From the NCBI GenBank assembly GCA_905214235.1, contig CAJMLF010000001.1:138044-202043 (forward strand): 64,000 nt of DNA. The letters run 5' to 3'. The notes beneath the pieces were generated by a model. That model was not told where the DNA came from, made no database searches, and saw nothing but the letters and a program-made list of their open reading frames with translations. This DNA comes from an uncultured bacterium (GTDB lineage: Bacteria > Bacillota > Bacilli > Lactobacillales > Lactobacillaceae). The position numbers and the translations under genes were made by a program. Below are positions 1 through 9,233 of the stretch, one piece after another (the stretch's first letter is position 1; each line of letters opens with the position of its first letter).

Positions 1-147
1 GACCAACTGGACAATGCCTTCCCGGTCCCAGAGGTCAATGAAGATCAAGCCCCCGAGGTTCCGGCGCTTGGCGACCCAACCCTTAAGGACGACTTCTTGG
101 CCAACTTGCTTTTCACTGGTATCACCAGCGTAATTAGTACGTTTCAT
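1..147 (-). CDS. aspS: Aspartyl-tRNA synthetase, N-terminal part (runs off the left edge)
   Basis: Class II aspartyl-tRNA synthetase, which charges tRNA-Asp in the cytoplasm. Only the first 49 codons lie in the window. The visible protein begins [14 protein letters not shown] and continues into [17 protein letters not shown], the opening of the OB-fold anticodon-binding domain of bacterial AspRS. The start follows an AAGGAAG ribosome-binding site. A T-box leader stands directly upstream, so expression should rise when uncharged cognate tRNA accumulates. Many lactobacilli have hisS before aspS behind one T-box; here aspS comes first, and hisS is not in the window. Identification is by family similarity of the N-terminus. 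Confidence 0.93.
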   Translation of the reverse strand, partial: MKRTNYAGDTSEKQVGQEVVLKGWVAKRRNLGGLIFIDLWDREGIVQLV

Positions 148-181
148 TCTCTAACTTCCTTTTTTATCCACTTCCAAAAAT

Positions 182-395
182 AAAAAAAGCACCCTTGTCG
201 TTTAACAAGGGTGCTAATGCACGGTACCACCTTGGTATCTACTCAACGATAACGCTAGCTTCCTAGCGGGGACATTGCCCAACCTGAAAAGTGTCAATCG
301 GCGCTTCGCACGACGGGCTTTCACCATCCCCGCTCGCTATAACTTTGAAGGCACCGAGCATTCTTTTATCTTCGGTCACGAATATTTAATTTCAG
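182..395 (-). promoter_or_regulatory. T-box riboswitch leader of aspS, with terminator
   Basis: Read on the minus strand, the leader contains the conserved T-box core AAGGTGGTACCGTG (about 220-233). It is followed by a GC-rich hairpin (arms 188-198 and 205-215) and a run of seven U, the intrinsic terminator. Upstream, a Stem I-like fold can be drawn with a helix of CUUC/GAAG and GGUG/CGCC. Below it an AAAAG/CUUUU helix encloses a loop whose right side reads GAUUGACA. The specifier there is GAC (Asp), at 293-295. The same five bases GACAC (291-295) also contain CAC (His). The fold was drawn by hand. Confidence 0.88.
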
Positions 396-400
396 TGTTA

Positions 401-429
401 ACCTTACTCGTCCCCGGCCGGAAAGTCAA
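401..429 (-). promoter_or_regulatory. Promoter of the aspS T-box transcript
   Basis: On the minus strand, -35 TTGACT (424-429) and -10 TAAGGT (401-406) are separated by 17 bp. This places the transcript start just before the Stem I-like region of the T-box leader. The -10 is imperfect. Confidence 0.55.
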
Positions 430-441
430 TACCCGACAAAC

Positions 442-469
442 TTGCTTTTTGAGATATCAATTTTAAAAT
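442..469 (+). promoter_or_regulatory. Candidate promoter of the fructosamine-kinase-like gene
   Basis: TTGCTT and TAAAAT lie 16 bp apart, about 30 bp ahead of the start codon and divergent from the T-box promoter. This is a consensus match only. Confidence 0.35.
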
Positions 470-499
470 GAGGTTAACACTTTTGAAGGGAGTCATACA

Positions 500-1342
500 A
501 TGAGCAAGCTAAATCACAGCTGGTTTACCCAGTTGCCACTTAAAAACATCACCAGTTTTCAGCCGGTCAGCGGTGGTGACATTAATGAAGCTTACCGAAT
601 CGAAGCCGGTGGCAAGAGTTACTTCATTAAGGTCCAACCGAACCACCCCGCAAGCTACTTTAAACACGAGATTAACGGGCTCAATGCCTTGGGCAAAGTT
701 GTCAACACACCCACTTCCCTGTATAACGGTGCTATTGATGGCCACGGCTACCTCGTTCTCAACTGGCTTACGGAAAGTGCCGGTAGTCAAGCTGACCTGG
801 GGCGGGCGGTTGCTGACCTCCACCAACACTTCAATTCTCAGTTTGGCTTCGTTGATAACCACCAAACAAAGGTCCTGGTGAAGAACAATACCTGGAATGA
901 TAGCTGGAAAGACTTTTACGTTAACCAGCGCCTGGTTCCTGAGGTTGCGGCGGCCCAGCGGGAAAGTCGCTGGAACCGCTGGCGAGAAGAACACTTCCAG
1001 CAAATGGTTAAGAAGTTCCAGCAGTATTACAGCGACCATGAAGTTAGAGCGAGCCTCCTCCACGGTGACCTGTGGGCTGGTAACTTCATGTTTGCCAATG
1101 ATAAGCCCTACCTCATCGATCCCGATGCCGTCTACGGTGACCGTGAGTTTGACATCGCCATGACGACCATCTTTGGAGGCTTTGATAACGAATTTTACCG
1201 CGCCTATACGGACAAGTACCCCTTCACACCGGGGATTAATGACCGCCTGCCCTGGTACCAGTTCTACTACCTGTGCATGCACCTGATCCTATTTGGTGAA
1301 AGCTATGGGGGTGCGGTCGACCGGATTTTAGACCGTTACTAA
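500..1342 (+). CDS. Fructosamine kinase / ketosamine-3-kinase family protein
   Basis: A 280-residue cytoplasmic small-molecule kinase of the fructosamine-3-kinase family (aminoglycoside-phosphotransferase fold). Members phosphorylate sugar-derived amines such as ketosamines or ribulosamines and so help repair glycated proteins. The N-lobe has GGDINEAYRI and a lysine in KSYFIKVQ. The catalytic loop HGDLWAGN lies about two thirds along, followed by the metal-binding stretch LIDPDAVYGDREFD. Length is normal for the family. The start follows GAAGGGAG with good spacing. It is a single plus-strand gene set between minus-strand aspS and dtd and ends at a bidirectional terminator. The substrate cannot be told from sequence. 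Confidence 0.88.
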   Translation: MSKLNHSWFTQLPLKNITSFQPVSGGDINEAYRIEAGGKSYFIKVQPNHPASYFKHEINGLNALGKVVNTPTSLYNGAIDGHGYLVLNWLTESAGSQADLGRAVADLHQHFNSQFGFVDNHQTKVLVKNNTWNDSWKDFYVNQRLVPEVAAAQRESRWNRWREEHFQQMVKKFQQYYSDHEVRASLLHGDLWAGNFMFANDKPYLIDPDAVYGDREFDIAMTTIFGGFDNEFYRAYTDKYPFTPGINDRLPWYQFYYLCMHLILFGESYGGAVDRILDRY

Positions 1343-1361
1343 AGGCAATAATGAGGCTAAT

Positions 1362-1409
1362 AAAATGAGCGCCAGTATTTGGATTTCCCGAACACTGGCG
1401 CTCATTTTT
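1362..1409. terminator. Bidirectional terminator between the kinase gene and dtd
   Basis: Inverted repeat AATGAGCGCCAGT / ACTGGCGCTCATT with an A-run on the left and a T-run on the right. It can therefore end both converging transcripts. Confidence 0.85.
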
Positions 1410-1419
1410 GATATCATTC

Positions 1420-1857
1420 TTATTTTTCAAAAATAATGGTGGTCGGACCATCGTTTTCCAGGTCGACCTTCATATCGGCACCGAACTGGCCGGTCTCAAC
1501 GTGGACACCGGTCGCCGCTAACTTAGCATTGAAGCGGTCGTATAACGGCGCCGCAATGGCTGGCTTAGCCGCCGCCGTGAAGCTCGGCCGGTTCCCCTTC
1601 TGGGTATTTGCGTAGAGGGTGAACTGTGAGATCGACAGGATTTCGCCGTTGACGTCATTCAGTCCCCGGTTCATCTTGCCATTTTCGTCTTCGAATACCC
1701 GTAAGTTAACAATCTTATGGACCAGGTAGTCAAGCTGCTCATCCCCGTCATCAGGGCCAAAGCCAACCAAGAGCATGAAGCCCCGGCCAATCTTACCAAC
1801 AACCATGCCATCGATTGTCACCTGGGCATGGTTCACCTTTTGTAATACAACGCGCAT
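1420..1857 (-). CDS. dtd: D-aminoacyl-tRNA deacylase
   Basis: A 145-residue enzyme that hydrolyses D-amino acids (and glycine on tRNA-Ala) from mischarged tRNAs, protecting translation from wrong chirality. The two signature motifs are present: SQFTLYA in the middle, holding the active-site threonine region, and NDGPTT near the C-terminus, matching the cross-subunit Gly-cisPro motif. Length and the start MRVVLQKV are typical. It begins 16 bp after rel ends, and the rel-dtd pair is a standard Firmicutes operon. The downstream end is marked by a bidirectional terminator. Confidence 0.95.
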   Translation of the reverse strand: MRVVLQKVNHAQVTIDGMVVGKIGRGFMLLVGFGPDDGDEQLDYLVHKIVNLRVFEDENGKMNRGLNDVNGEILSISQFTLYANTQKGNRPSFTAAAKPAIAAPLYDRFNAKLAATGVHVETGQFGADMKVDLENDGPTTIIFEK

Positions 1858-1873
1858 TAGACGACTCCTTTCG

Positions 1874-4111
1874 TTAACGAATTACCCGCTTAACCACGTA
1901 GACATCCCGAATATTCTTCAGAGCGTCCATAATCAACTGGAGCTGGGTCAGGTTCCGCACCCCAATTGTGAGACTGATTGTGACCATCTTGTTATGGTCA
2001 ACCTTACCGTTAACGGAGTTCAGGTAACGGGTGCTATTGTTAATGGAACGCAGGACGTCGTTCAACATGCCGTTCCGGTTATAGCCCTGGACTTCAATGT
2101 CGGCACTATAGTTGGTCTTGTCCCCCTCGGGATTTGCCCAGTACACGCTGACGATCCGCTGACCACTCTTTTGGGCTGCCCGGATGTTGGGACAGTCTGC
2201 CCGGTGAACGGAAACCCCGCGCCCCTTGGTAATGTAACCGGTAATCTCATCACCGGGAACCGGGTTACAACAATGGCTTAACCGGACAAGGAGGTTATCA
2301 ACGCCCTCAACAACGACGCCCTCACTTGATGCCTTCGCCTGTTTCTGCCGTTCCCGTTCGTCAGGTTCCTGAAGGGTCTGGTGATCTTCTAAGACAGCTT
2401 TTTCTGCTGCCTCCTTACGGTCATCCTCGGCCTTCTTCCGGATATCGGCAGTGAACCGGTTACGAACACCAACCGGCGCCAGGTCACCAAAGCCAATCGC
2501 CGCAAACATGTCATCACTGCTCTTGTAGTGCAGGTGGCTAGCAACTTCCTGACACTTTTCTTCCGTCATCAATTCTGAAGGAACGTAGCCAGCTTCTTGG
2601 AGCTGGCTCTCCAGCATCCGCTTCCCCTGTTCAATGTTTTCTTCCCGGTTGTGGGCCCGGAAGAAGGAGCGAATCTTGTTGCGGGCCCGCCGCGTCGATA
2701 CCAGTTCTAACCAGTCCCGGCTTGGTCCTGCCGATGACGAGGACGTCAGGATATCAACAATGTCACCGTTCTTGATTTCGTAATCCAGGGGAACAATACG
2801 GCCGTTAACCTTGGCCCCAGTCGTATGGTTACCAACCTCCGTATGGATTTGATAGGCCATATCGAGGGGCCCGGCCCCCTTCGGCATCTCAATTACATCC
2901 CCTTTAGGAGTGAAGGCATAAACCTTATCCGTGAAAATATCACTTTGGATTCCCTGCATAAATTCATCGGTTCCGTGACTCTCACTGCGCATCTCCAGGA
3001 TTTCCTTAACGACGTTCAGCTTCTGACTATCCTTCGTCTGCTTAACGCCGTTGGTCTTCCCTTCCTTATAAGCCCAGTGGGCAGCAACCCCATACTCAGC
3101 AACTTGGTGCATGTGATGGGTCCGGATTTGCACTTCTAGTGGCCGTCCCTCTGGACCAATGATTGTGGTGTGCAGCGACTGGTAGCCATTGGCTTTCGGC
3201 ATCGCAATATAGTCCTTAAACCGTCCCGGCATTGGCTTCCAATTCGTGTGGATTGCCCCCAAAGCGGCATAGCAATCCTTAATTGTATCGACAACAATCC
3301 GGATCGCCAGGAGGTCGTAAATCTGGCTAAATTGCTTGTGCTGGGTGACCATCTTCCGGTAGATCGAGTAGATATGCTTCGGCCGACCGTAAATTTCGAC
3401 ATTTGGTCCCAGGTCGAGGTCACTAATGGCCTTCTTAATCAACTTGATGGAGTGGTTGATGGAATCTACCCGTTGGTCCCGCCGCGAATTCATTAGGTGG
3501 ACAATTCGGTAGTACTGCTGAGGGTTCAAGTAGCGCAAAGAAAGGTCTTCCAATTCCCACTTGATAGTACTGATTCCTAGCCGGTCAGCAATTGGGGCGT
3601 AGATTTCCAGGGTTTCGTTGGAAATCCGCCGTTGCTTGTCCGGACGCAGGTGCTTAAGGGTCCGCATATTGTGCAGACGGTCAGCCAGCTTAACGATCAT
3701 CACCCGAATATCCTTTGACATAGCCAGCAGCAGCTTCCGGTGCGTAGCAGCCATCTGCTCCTTATTCGACTTATATTGGATCTTACCGAGTTTGGTATCC
3801 CCATCGACAATCATGGCAATCGTGGGACCAAACAATTCCTTAATGTCGTCCAGGGTTGCCCCGGTATCTTCGACAATATCATGCAGGTAACCAGCGCAAA
3901 CCGTTTCCGGATCCATCTGAAGGTTAGCTAGGATCCCTGCCACCTGAATTGGGTGAATAATGTAAGGTTCTCCAGACTTTCGCCGCTGGTCATGGTGACA
4001 GATTTCGGCAAACCGGTAGGCCTTTTCAACCAGGGCCACGTGTTCCTCGTTCATGTATGATGCCACCATCTTGTGGACATCTTCATGGGTCAACTCTTTC
4101 GTTTCTGACAT
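1874..4111 (-). CDS. relA: Bifunctional (p)ppGpp synthetase/hydrolase
   Basis: A 745-residue long RSH (Rel) protein, the main stringent-response enzyme of Firmicutes. It makes (p)ppGpp from ATP and GTP/GDP on starved ribosomes and can also hydrolyse it. The N-terminal HD hydrolase domain has HPIQVAGIL and the HDxxED motif in LHDIVED, so hydrolase activity is expected. The synthetase domain has [14 protein letters not shown] and [19 protein letters not shown] domain follows ([16 protein letters not shown]), then a region with HCCNPVPGD and a C-terminal ACT domain. The start follows GGGAGG. Length is standard. It is first in an operon with dtd; the membrane-protein gene lies 20 bp upstream. Confidence 0.97.
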   Translation of the reverse strand: MSETKELTHEDVHKMVASYMNEEHVALVEKAYRFAEICHHDQRRKSGEPYIIHPIQVAGILANLQMDPETVCAGYLHDIVEDTGATLDDIKELFGPTIAMIVDGDTKLGKIQYKSNKEQMAATHRKLLLAMSKDIRVMIVKLADRLHNMRTLKHLRPDKQRRISNETLEIYAPIADRLGISTIKWELEDLSLRYLNPQQYYRIVHLMNSRRDQRVDSINHSIKLIKKAISDLDLGPNVEIYGRPKHIYSIYRKMVTQHKQFSQIYDLLAIRIVVDTIKDCYAALGAIHTNWKPMPGRFKDYIAMPKANGYQSLHTTIIGPEGRPLEVQIRTHHMHQVAEYGVAAHWAYKEGKTNGVKQTKDSQKLNVVKEILEMRSESHGTDEFMQGIQSDIFTDKVYAFTPKGDVIEMPKGAGPLDMAYQIHTEVGNHTTGAKVNGRIVPLDYEIKNGDIVDILTSSSSAGPSRDWLELVSTRRARNKIRSFFRAHNREENIEQGKRMLESQLQEAGYVPSELMTEEKCQEVASHLHYKSSDDMFAAIGFGDLAPVGVRNRFTADIRKKAEDDRKEAAEKAVLEDHQTLQEPDERERQKQAKASSEGVVVEGVDNLLVRLSHCCNPVPGDEITGYITKGRGVSVHRADCPNIRAAQKSGQRIVSVYWANPEGDKTNYSADIEVQGYNRNGMLNDVLRSINNSTRYLNSVNGKVDHNKMVTISLTIGVRNLTQLQLIMDALKNIRDVYVVKRVIR

Positions 4112-4131
4112 GAAAACAACCTCCCTTCGTC

Positions 4132-4458
4132 TTAATCTTGCTTACGCGTCGAACAGGACAGGTAAGTGATTGCTAAGTAGGCGGCGGCAAAGTAATACGT
4201 GTACTTTGGCATCCAGACGTAAGCGGCCGCTAAAAATAAGATTGGAAAGACGAACAGCGTCCACCAGCGAGCGGCGTGACGGTAAAGATAACTGCCTAAC
4301 CAAACGCAGTAACAGCAATTAATTACGACCAGGACCCAGCCGACCCACATTGCCTTGGTAAACGGCAAAAACTTGAGTGCCAAAACTGGTACTAGGACCC
4401 CAAAGAGGATTCCCCCGCCCCACAAAAACATGTCAACATTTTTCTTGATCCAATTCAT
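4132..4458 (-). CDS. Small multi-pass membrane protein, function unknown
   Basis: A 108-residue protein that I do not recognise. It has about four hydrophobic segments (near residues 10-30, 36-56, 63-83 and 88-103) separated by short basic loops, so it should sit in the cytoplasmic membrane with little exposed outside. There is no catalytic motif. It lies between rsmE and rel on the same strand with a short gap on both sides, suggesting co-transcription. The start ATG follows GAGAG, a weak ribosome-binding site. Confidence 0.7.
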   Translation of the reverse strand: MNWIKKNVDMFLWGGGILFGVLVPVLALKFLPFTKAMWVGWVLVVINCCYCVWLGSYLYRHAARWWTLFVFPILFLAAAYVWMPKYTYYFAAAYLAITYLSCSTRKQD

Positions 4459-4524
4459 TCTCTCAACACCTTATACTTTGGCAATTTAATGCCCAAATTT
4501 ATCTGCTTAATTGTAGCACAAAAC

Positions 4525-5280
4525 TTAGTTAACCGGGGTTGCCAACTCACAAGCGTAGGAAACAGCAGCCAAAAAGTACAGGGGGGCCGTTTCCGTCCGC
4601 AAAATCCGGGGACCGAGGCCAACCGGCTGGACACCTGCCGCAGCCATTTGGTCAACCTCCGTTGTTGTAAGGCCACCTTCTGGACCAAAGACCGCGAGGA
4701 GCGACTGATGAGCCTTGATCTTTTGTAGGCACCGGGCCAGGCCGCTCTTTTCTCCCTGCTTGGCAGACTCCTCCCAGGCAACAAGGCGAAAATCAGCCGG
4801 GTTAGCCGCCAGCGCCTGCTTGAGGTTCGAATAGTAGGCTACTACAGGCTGGTAATTGCGGTGAGACTGTTCGGCAGCAGCATCCGCAATTTTTTGCAGG
4901 CGAGCAACCTTTTTTTGCTGCTTCTTTGACGTCCAGTGGCTAACCGACCGCTGGGCTTCAAAGAAGACGATTCGTTTAGCCCCTAGTTCAGTAGCCTTTT
5001 GTACGATCAGCTCTGGCTTTTCCTTAGTCTTGGGAAGGCCACAAAGGATCGTCACGTCAACCGGGAGTTCACTGTTTTTACCTAAAGCGTGGTCAATCTT
5101 GACAATTGTCTCTGGCTCTGTCACCGCAACCTTCGCTAGGTAGACCTGGTGGTCAGCGAGGACAAGCTCAACCGGTGTGCCAACTTCTGCCCTTAAAACG
5201 GTCGTCAGGTGGTGGGCAATCTTTGCTGGCAGAACTACTCGACCATTTTGGGCATGTTCATCAATGAAATAACGCTGCAT
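4525..5280 (-). CDS. rsmE: 16S rRNA (uracil1498-N3)-methyltransferase
   Basis: RsmE of the SPOUT class, which methylates N3 of U1498 in 16S rRNA on the assembled 30S subunit using SAM. The protein starts MQRYFIDEHAQNGRVVLP, with an N-terminal PUA-like domain. The C-terminal SPOUT knot is seen in LLAVFGPEGGLTTTEVDQM and LGPRILRTETAPLY. An upstream in-frame ATG exists, but I chose the one at 5280 because GGAGGACGAGTAAG gives correct spacing and the family begins here (251 residues). It starts one base after the prmA stop; prmA-rsmE is a conserved pair. Confidence 0.95.
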   Translation of the reverse strand: MQRYFIDEHAQNGRVVLPAKIAHHLTTVLRAEVGTPVELVLADHQVYLAKVAVTEPETIVKIDHALGKNSELPVDVTILCGLPKTKEKPELIVQKATELGAKRIVFFEAQRSVSHWTSKKQQKKVARLQKIADAAAEQSHRNYQPVVAYYSNLKQALAANPADFRLVAWEESAKQGEKSGLARCLQKIKAHQSLLAVFGPEGGLTTTEVDQMAAAGVQPVGLGPRILRTETAPLYFLAAVSYACELATPVN

Positions 5281-5281
5281 C

Positions 5282-6241
5282 TTACTCGTCCTCCGCCGGT
5301 TTGTGGGCAATAATACCGTGCCAGTCCTTCATCTTAGTTTCACTATCAATAATGAAGCCCTGGGCCGTTAGCTTCTGACGAATCAATTCCGCCTTATCAT
5401 CAATAATTCCGGAAGTTAGGAACAGGCCACCAGGCTTGAGGTTCTCGTAGGCCTGTGGAATTAGTGGGACGATAATCTCCGCCAGGATATTTGCGACTAC
5501 AATATCGACCTGCGTATGAATGCCATCCAGCAAGCTATTGACACCAAGCTTGATATCACTAGCAACTGGGTTCAGGGCGATATTTTTCTTTGCCGAACGG
5601 ACCGCAACTTCGTCAACGTCGTATGCGGCCACCGCACCCACACCAAGCTGCTTAGCAGCAATACTGAGCACCCCGGAACCTGTTCCGACGTCAATCATTG
5701 ACTCGCCCCCGCGGACAACTTTTTCGAGTGCTTCCATCATTAAACGGGTTGTGGGGTGGGTCCCTGTTCCAAAGGCCATTCCCGGGTCAAGATAAATCAG
5801 TTTCTCACTCTGCTGGGCCGGCTGGTAGTCCTCCCACTGGGGAACGATGGTCAGTTCATTAGTTACCCGTAACGGGTGGTAATACTTTTGCCAGACAGTT
5901 GCCCAATCCTTATTATTGACCGTCGCTGCTGTTACCTGATCATTTCCCGGGTTCAGTCCATAATCCTTTAGTTTGGCAACCCGCATTTTGATTGTCGGGA
6001 CAATTTCTGGCATAAAGGCCTTCTCCGGAAAGTAGCCGGTTACCGCGGCCCCTTGTTTCCGGTGGGGAATCTCATCCGGGTCAACAATTTCGCCGTGTTC
6101 TCCATACTTTCCCGGACGGAGATTGGCGAAATCGGCAGCATCGTCAATCTGAATTCCCTCTGCCCCCTCATTCGTTAATATATAGCTAACTGCTTCAACT
6201 GCCTCACTAGATGTCACGACCGTTACTGATGTCCAGTTCAT
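5282..6241 (-). CDS. prmA: Ribosomal protein L11 methyltransferase
   Basis: PrmA, which uses SAM to trimethylate lysines and the N-terminus of ribosomal protein L11. This is a 319-residue class I methyltransferase. The SAM-binding motif is [17 protein letters not shown], followed by the acidic loop YDVDEVAV and the catalytic stretch [12 protein letters not shown]. The N-terminal part, starting [19 protein letters not shown], is the substrate-recognition domain. An AAGGAGG site precedes the ATG. It is translated ahead of rsmE with no gap to speak of. A hairpin 24 bp upstream may partly insulate it from the gene before. Confidence 0.95.
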   Translation of the reverse strand: MNWTSVTVVTSSEAVEAVSYILTNEGAEGIQIDDAADFANLRPGKYGEHGEIVDPDEIPHRKQGAAVTGYFPEKAFMPEIVPTIKMRVAKLKDYGLNPGNDQVTAATVNNKDWATVWQKYYHPLRVTNELTIVPQWEDYQPAQQSEKLIYLDPGMAFGTGTHPTTRLMMEALEKVVRGGESMIDVGTGSGVLSIAAKQLGVGAVAAYDVDEVAVRSAKKNIALNPVASDIKLGVNSLLDGIHTQVDIVVANILAEIIVPLIPQAYENLKPGGLFLTSGIIDDKAELIRQKLTAQGFIIDSETKMKDWHGIIAHKPAEDE

Positions 6242-6263
6242 TTTTTCCTCCTTGAAATTAAGA

Positions 6264-6293
6264 AAATCGTGACCACCCTTCGATGGTCACGAT
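6264..6293 (-). terminator. Hairpin terminator after the unknown gene at 6309
   Basis: AATCGTGACCA / TGGTCACGATT stem followed on the minus strand by TTTTCTT. It lies just ahead of the prmA ribosome-binding site. The short U-tract suggests leaky termination with some read-through into prmA. Confidence 0.6.
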
Positions 6294-6308
6294 TCCTGCT
6301 CATAATAA

Positions 6309-6644
6309 TTATTCGTCATCATCAACATGGTGATTCTCTTCCTCACGCGCCCGCTTTTTCTTTTCTTTTTCCATGTGGTGCTTTAAATAGTCAATCAAAT
6401 CCGACTCGGTTAAGAAAATCCGCGGATGGTGTTGGTGGTGTAAACGAACGTCGATTTCATTGATCTTTAGGCGTCCCGTCCAGGTATGGGAGTATCGAAT
6501 GATTACCCGGTTGTTAAGCCGATGCTTACCAAAACGAAAAACGTAGACATGTTGGGGAGTCATCATCGGCCGAATGTATTCACGCTTGTACATTAAATCA
6601 TTGTCACGCATGAACTGTTTAGTGCGATTTAAAATGGTAATCAC
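6309..6644 (-). CDS. Unknown basic, His-rich protein with an unusual start region
   Basis: A 111-residue protein that I do not recognise. It is basic, with a histidine-rich middle (RLHHQHHPRIF) and a charged tail (KEKKKRAREEENHHVDDDE). It has no membrane segment or signal. The longest reading starts at GTG 6644, but that GTG is part of GGAGGAGGTGAT. That string pairs almost fully with the 3' end of 16S rRNA, so the GTG sits inside the Shine-Dalgarno. The better-spaced start is the in-frame ATT at 6635-6633 (codon 4), giving 108 residues. The first ATG is codon 12. The leader has its own promoter and a 24-bp palindrome. Conserved position next to prmA is plausible but untested. Confidence 0.6.
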   Translation of the reverse strand: MITILNRTKQFMRDNDLMYKREYIRPMMTPQHVYVFRFGKHRLNNRVIIRYSHTWTGRLKINEIDVRLHHQHHPRIFLTESDLIDYLKHHMEKEKKKRAREEENHHVDDDE

Positions 6645-6663
6645 CTCCTCCGAAATTATTTGA

Positions 6664-6687
6664 TTAACTTTCTCGCGCGAAAGTTAA
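6664..6687. promoter_or_regulatory. Palindrome in the leader of the unknown gene (operator or RNA hairpin)
   Basis: Perfect 9-bp arms TTAACTTTC / GAAAGTTAA around TCGCGC. It lies between the candidate promoter and the ribosome-binding site on the minus strand. It could be a repressor site at the transcript start or a leader hairpin; there is no T-run to make it a terminator. Confidence 0.55.
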
Positions 6688-6701
6688 TTGTAGGTATTTT
6701 T

Positions 6702-6730
6702 ATTTTAGCACATGTTCTGACTCTACCAAA
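6702..6730 (-). promoter_or_regulatory. Candidate promoter of the unknown gene at 6309
   Basis: On the minus strand, TTTGGT (6725-6730) and an extended -10, TGC-TAAAAT (6702-6707), with 17-bp spacing. It points away from ldh. Confidence 0.5.
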
Positions 6731-6890
6731 GTTAAAACACTATTAAGTTTGCCCCTTAATAAATATTATTTACGTTTGTTTTGCAAGCCTAATTAGCAAG
6801 TTTTATAGAGTTTGTGAAATAGTTATTTTGTGATAAGGCCAATATTATCATGTTAAAATTGTCTTATATTATAGATTTTTCACAAAGGAA

Positions 6891-6899
6891 TGCTATAAT
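6891..6899 (+). promoter_or_regulatory. Extended -10 promoter of ldh
   Basis: TGCTATAAT, a perfect extended -10, lies about 57 bp before the ldh start. No good -35 is seen at 17 bp, which the TGn extension can offset. The roughly 200 bp upstream (6690-6890) is very AT-rich and carries no gene. It contains two TTGTGA half-sites (6812 and 6829) and one inverted TTTCACAA (6877), reminiscent of Rex half-sites but not properly spaced. Confidence 0.65.
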
Positions 6900-6925
6900 A
6901 TTTTTTGGAGATTTAATCTCGATAA

Positions 6926-7915
<990 letters not shown>

Positions 7916-7933
7916 CATTTAAATTATTACTTC

Positions 7934-7966
7934 TAAGGGTCTGGGTTACTATTCAGGCCTTTTTTG
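7934..7966 (+). terminator. Terminator of ldh
   Basis: Hairpin AAGGGTCTG / CAGGCCTT with one bulged G, followed by a T-run. Confidence 0.7.
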
Positions 7967-7967
7967 T

Positions 7968-7997
7968 TTGCCATTTTTTTGCTGGTTAGGATATGAT
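7968..7997 (+). promoter_or_regulatory. Candidate promoter of pepQ
   Basis: TTGCCA and TATGAT, 18 bp apart. The -10 lies about 30 bp ahead of the TTG start and just after the ldh terminator. Confidence 0.5.
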
Positions 7998-8028
7998 AAG
8001 GGTACTAATCTTTAAGGAGGGACTTTCC

Positions 8029-9129
8029 TTGTCAAAAATTACCGACCTACAAGAACAAATTATCAAAGCTAACATTGACGTCGCTTACATCAGCGACCCG
8101 ATGACCATTGGCTACCTCACTGGTTTCTATGAGGAACCATTAGAACGGGTAATGGCCCTGCTCATCTTTCCTGATGCCCAGCCGTTCTTCTTCACCCCGG
8201 CCCTCGAAGTGGAGGCCGCTAAGGGAGCCGGTTGGTCAGGTGACATTTATGGCTACCTTGATCATGAAGATCCCTTCGCCATTATTGCCGAACATGTCAA
8301 GGAACGCGTCGCCCACCCCGCCAAGTGGGGAATTGAAGAAAGTCACCTGACCGTTGACCGCTTGCTCCACCTCAAAGGGCAATTCCCTGATGCTAAATTC
8401 ACCACTAACCTGACGCCCACGATTGAACGGATGCGACTAATCAAGAGCCCTGATGAGATTGAAAAGCTTAATCAGGCCGGCAAGTGGGCTGACTTTATGC
8501 TCGAAGAGGGCTTTAAAAACCTCGCTATTGGCCGAAGTGAGCAGGAAATTGCAACTAACCTCGAGTATGCCCTAAAGAAGCACGGTATCATGCACACCAG
8601 CTTTGACACCCTTGTTCAAGCGGGTGCTCACGCCGCTGAACCGCACGGTGCCACCTCAAGCAATCAGGTCCAGAACAATGAACTCGTCCTCTTTGACCTC
8701 GGCTGTATGGTTAAGGGCTACGCCAGTGATGTTTCCCGCACCGTGGCAGTTGGTCAGTTAAACACCAAGCAAAAGGATATCTACCAGGTCTGCCTTGAGG
8801 CCCAACTGAGCGCCCAGGATGCTGCCCATCCGGGAATCACTGCGGAGGAACTGGATGCTGTGGCCCGGGACGTAATTACCAAGGCTGGCTATGGTGAGTA
8901 CTTTATCCACCGCCTGGGACACGGTCTGGGAATGAGTGATCACGAGTTTCCTTCAATCATGGCCGGAAACAAGCTGGTTCTCCAGCCTGGCATGTGCTTC
9001 TCAATTGAACCCGGGATTTATATTCCAGGTGTCGCCGGTGTCCGGATTGAGGACTGCGTTCATATTACTGCTAATGGCTGTGAACCCTTCACCCACACCA
9101 GCCAGGAACTCAAAACATTTAACCTTTAA
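8029..9129 (+). CDS. pepQ: Xaa-Pro dipeptidase (proline dipeptidase)
   Basis: A cytoplasmic metallopeptidase of family M24 that splits X-Pro dipeptides, the last step in using proline-rich peptides such as those from casein. The N-terminal creatinase-like domain begins MSKITDLQEQIIKA. The C-terminal pita-bread domain carries the five metal ligands in LFDLGCMVKGYASDVSR (two Asp), HRLGHGLGMSDHE (His), SIEPGIYIPG (Glu) and RIEDCVHI (Glu). The start is TTG at 8029, seven to eight bases after AAGGAGGG. An ATG twelve codons upstream lies before that site. The length of 366 residues fits PepQ. Own promoter and terminator. Confidence 0.93.
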   Translation: MSKITDLQEQIIKANIDVAYISDPMTIGYLTGFYEEPLERVMALLIFPDAQPFFFTPALEVEAAKGAGWSGDIYGYLDHEDPFAIIAEHVKERVAHPAKWGIEESHLTVDRLLHLKGQFPDAKFTTNLTPTIERMRLIKSPDEIEKLNQAGKWADFMLEEGFKNLAIGRSEQEIATNLEYALKKHGIMHTSFDTLVQAGAHAAEPHGATSSNQVQNNELVLFDLGCMVKGYASDVSRTVAVGQLNTKQKDIYQVCLEAQLSAQDAAHPGITAEELDAVARDVITKAGYGEYFIHRLGHGLGMSDHEFPSIMAGNKLVLQPGMCFSIEPGIYIPGVAGVRIEDCVHITANGCEPFTHTSQELKTFNL

Positions 9130-9138
9130 TGGGTCAAT

Positions 9139-9177
9139 AAATAACCATGATAAGACTTTATCATTGGTTATTTTTTT
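9139..9177 (+). terminator. Terminator of pepQ
   Basis: AATAACCATGATAA / TTATCATTGGTTATT hairpin followed by seven T. Confidence 0.85.
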
Positions 9178-9233
9178 AAACCACCACAATTGCGGTATCA
9201 TAAAAGAGTGAACTACTATTTGGAGGGATAGAA

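Noticed and set aside
509..1282. 257-codon open frame on the minus strand inside the kinase gene
   Set aside because: It lies fully antisense to the fructosamine-kinase-like gene, has no ribosome-binding site and no recognisable domain; it results from codon bias of the real gene.
6812..6884. Rex-like operator upstream of ldh
   Set aside because: TTGTGA and TTTCACAA half-sites exist, but they are not arranged as one TTGTGA-N6-TCACAA palindrome, so I do not call an operator.
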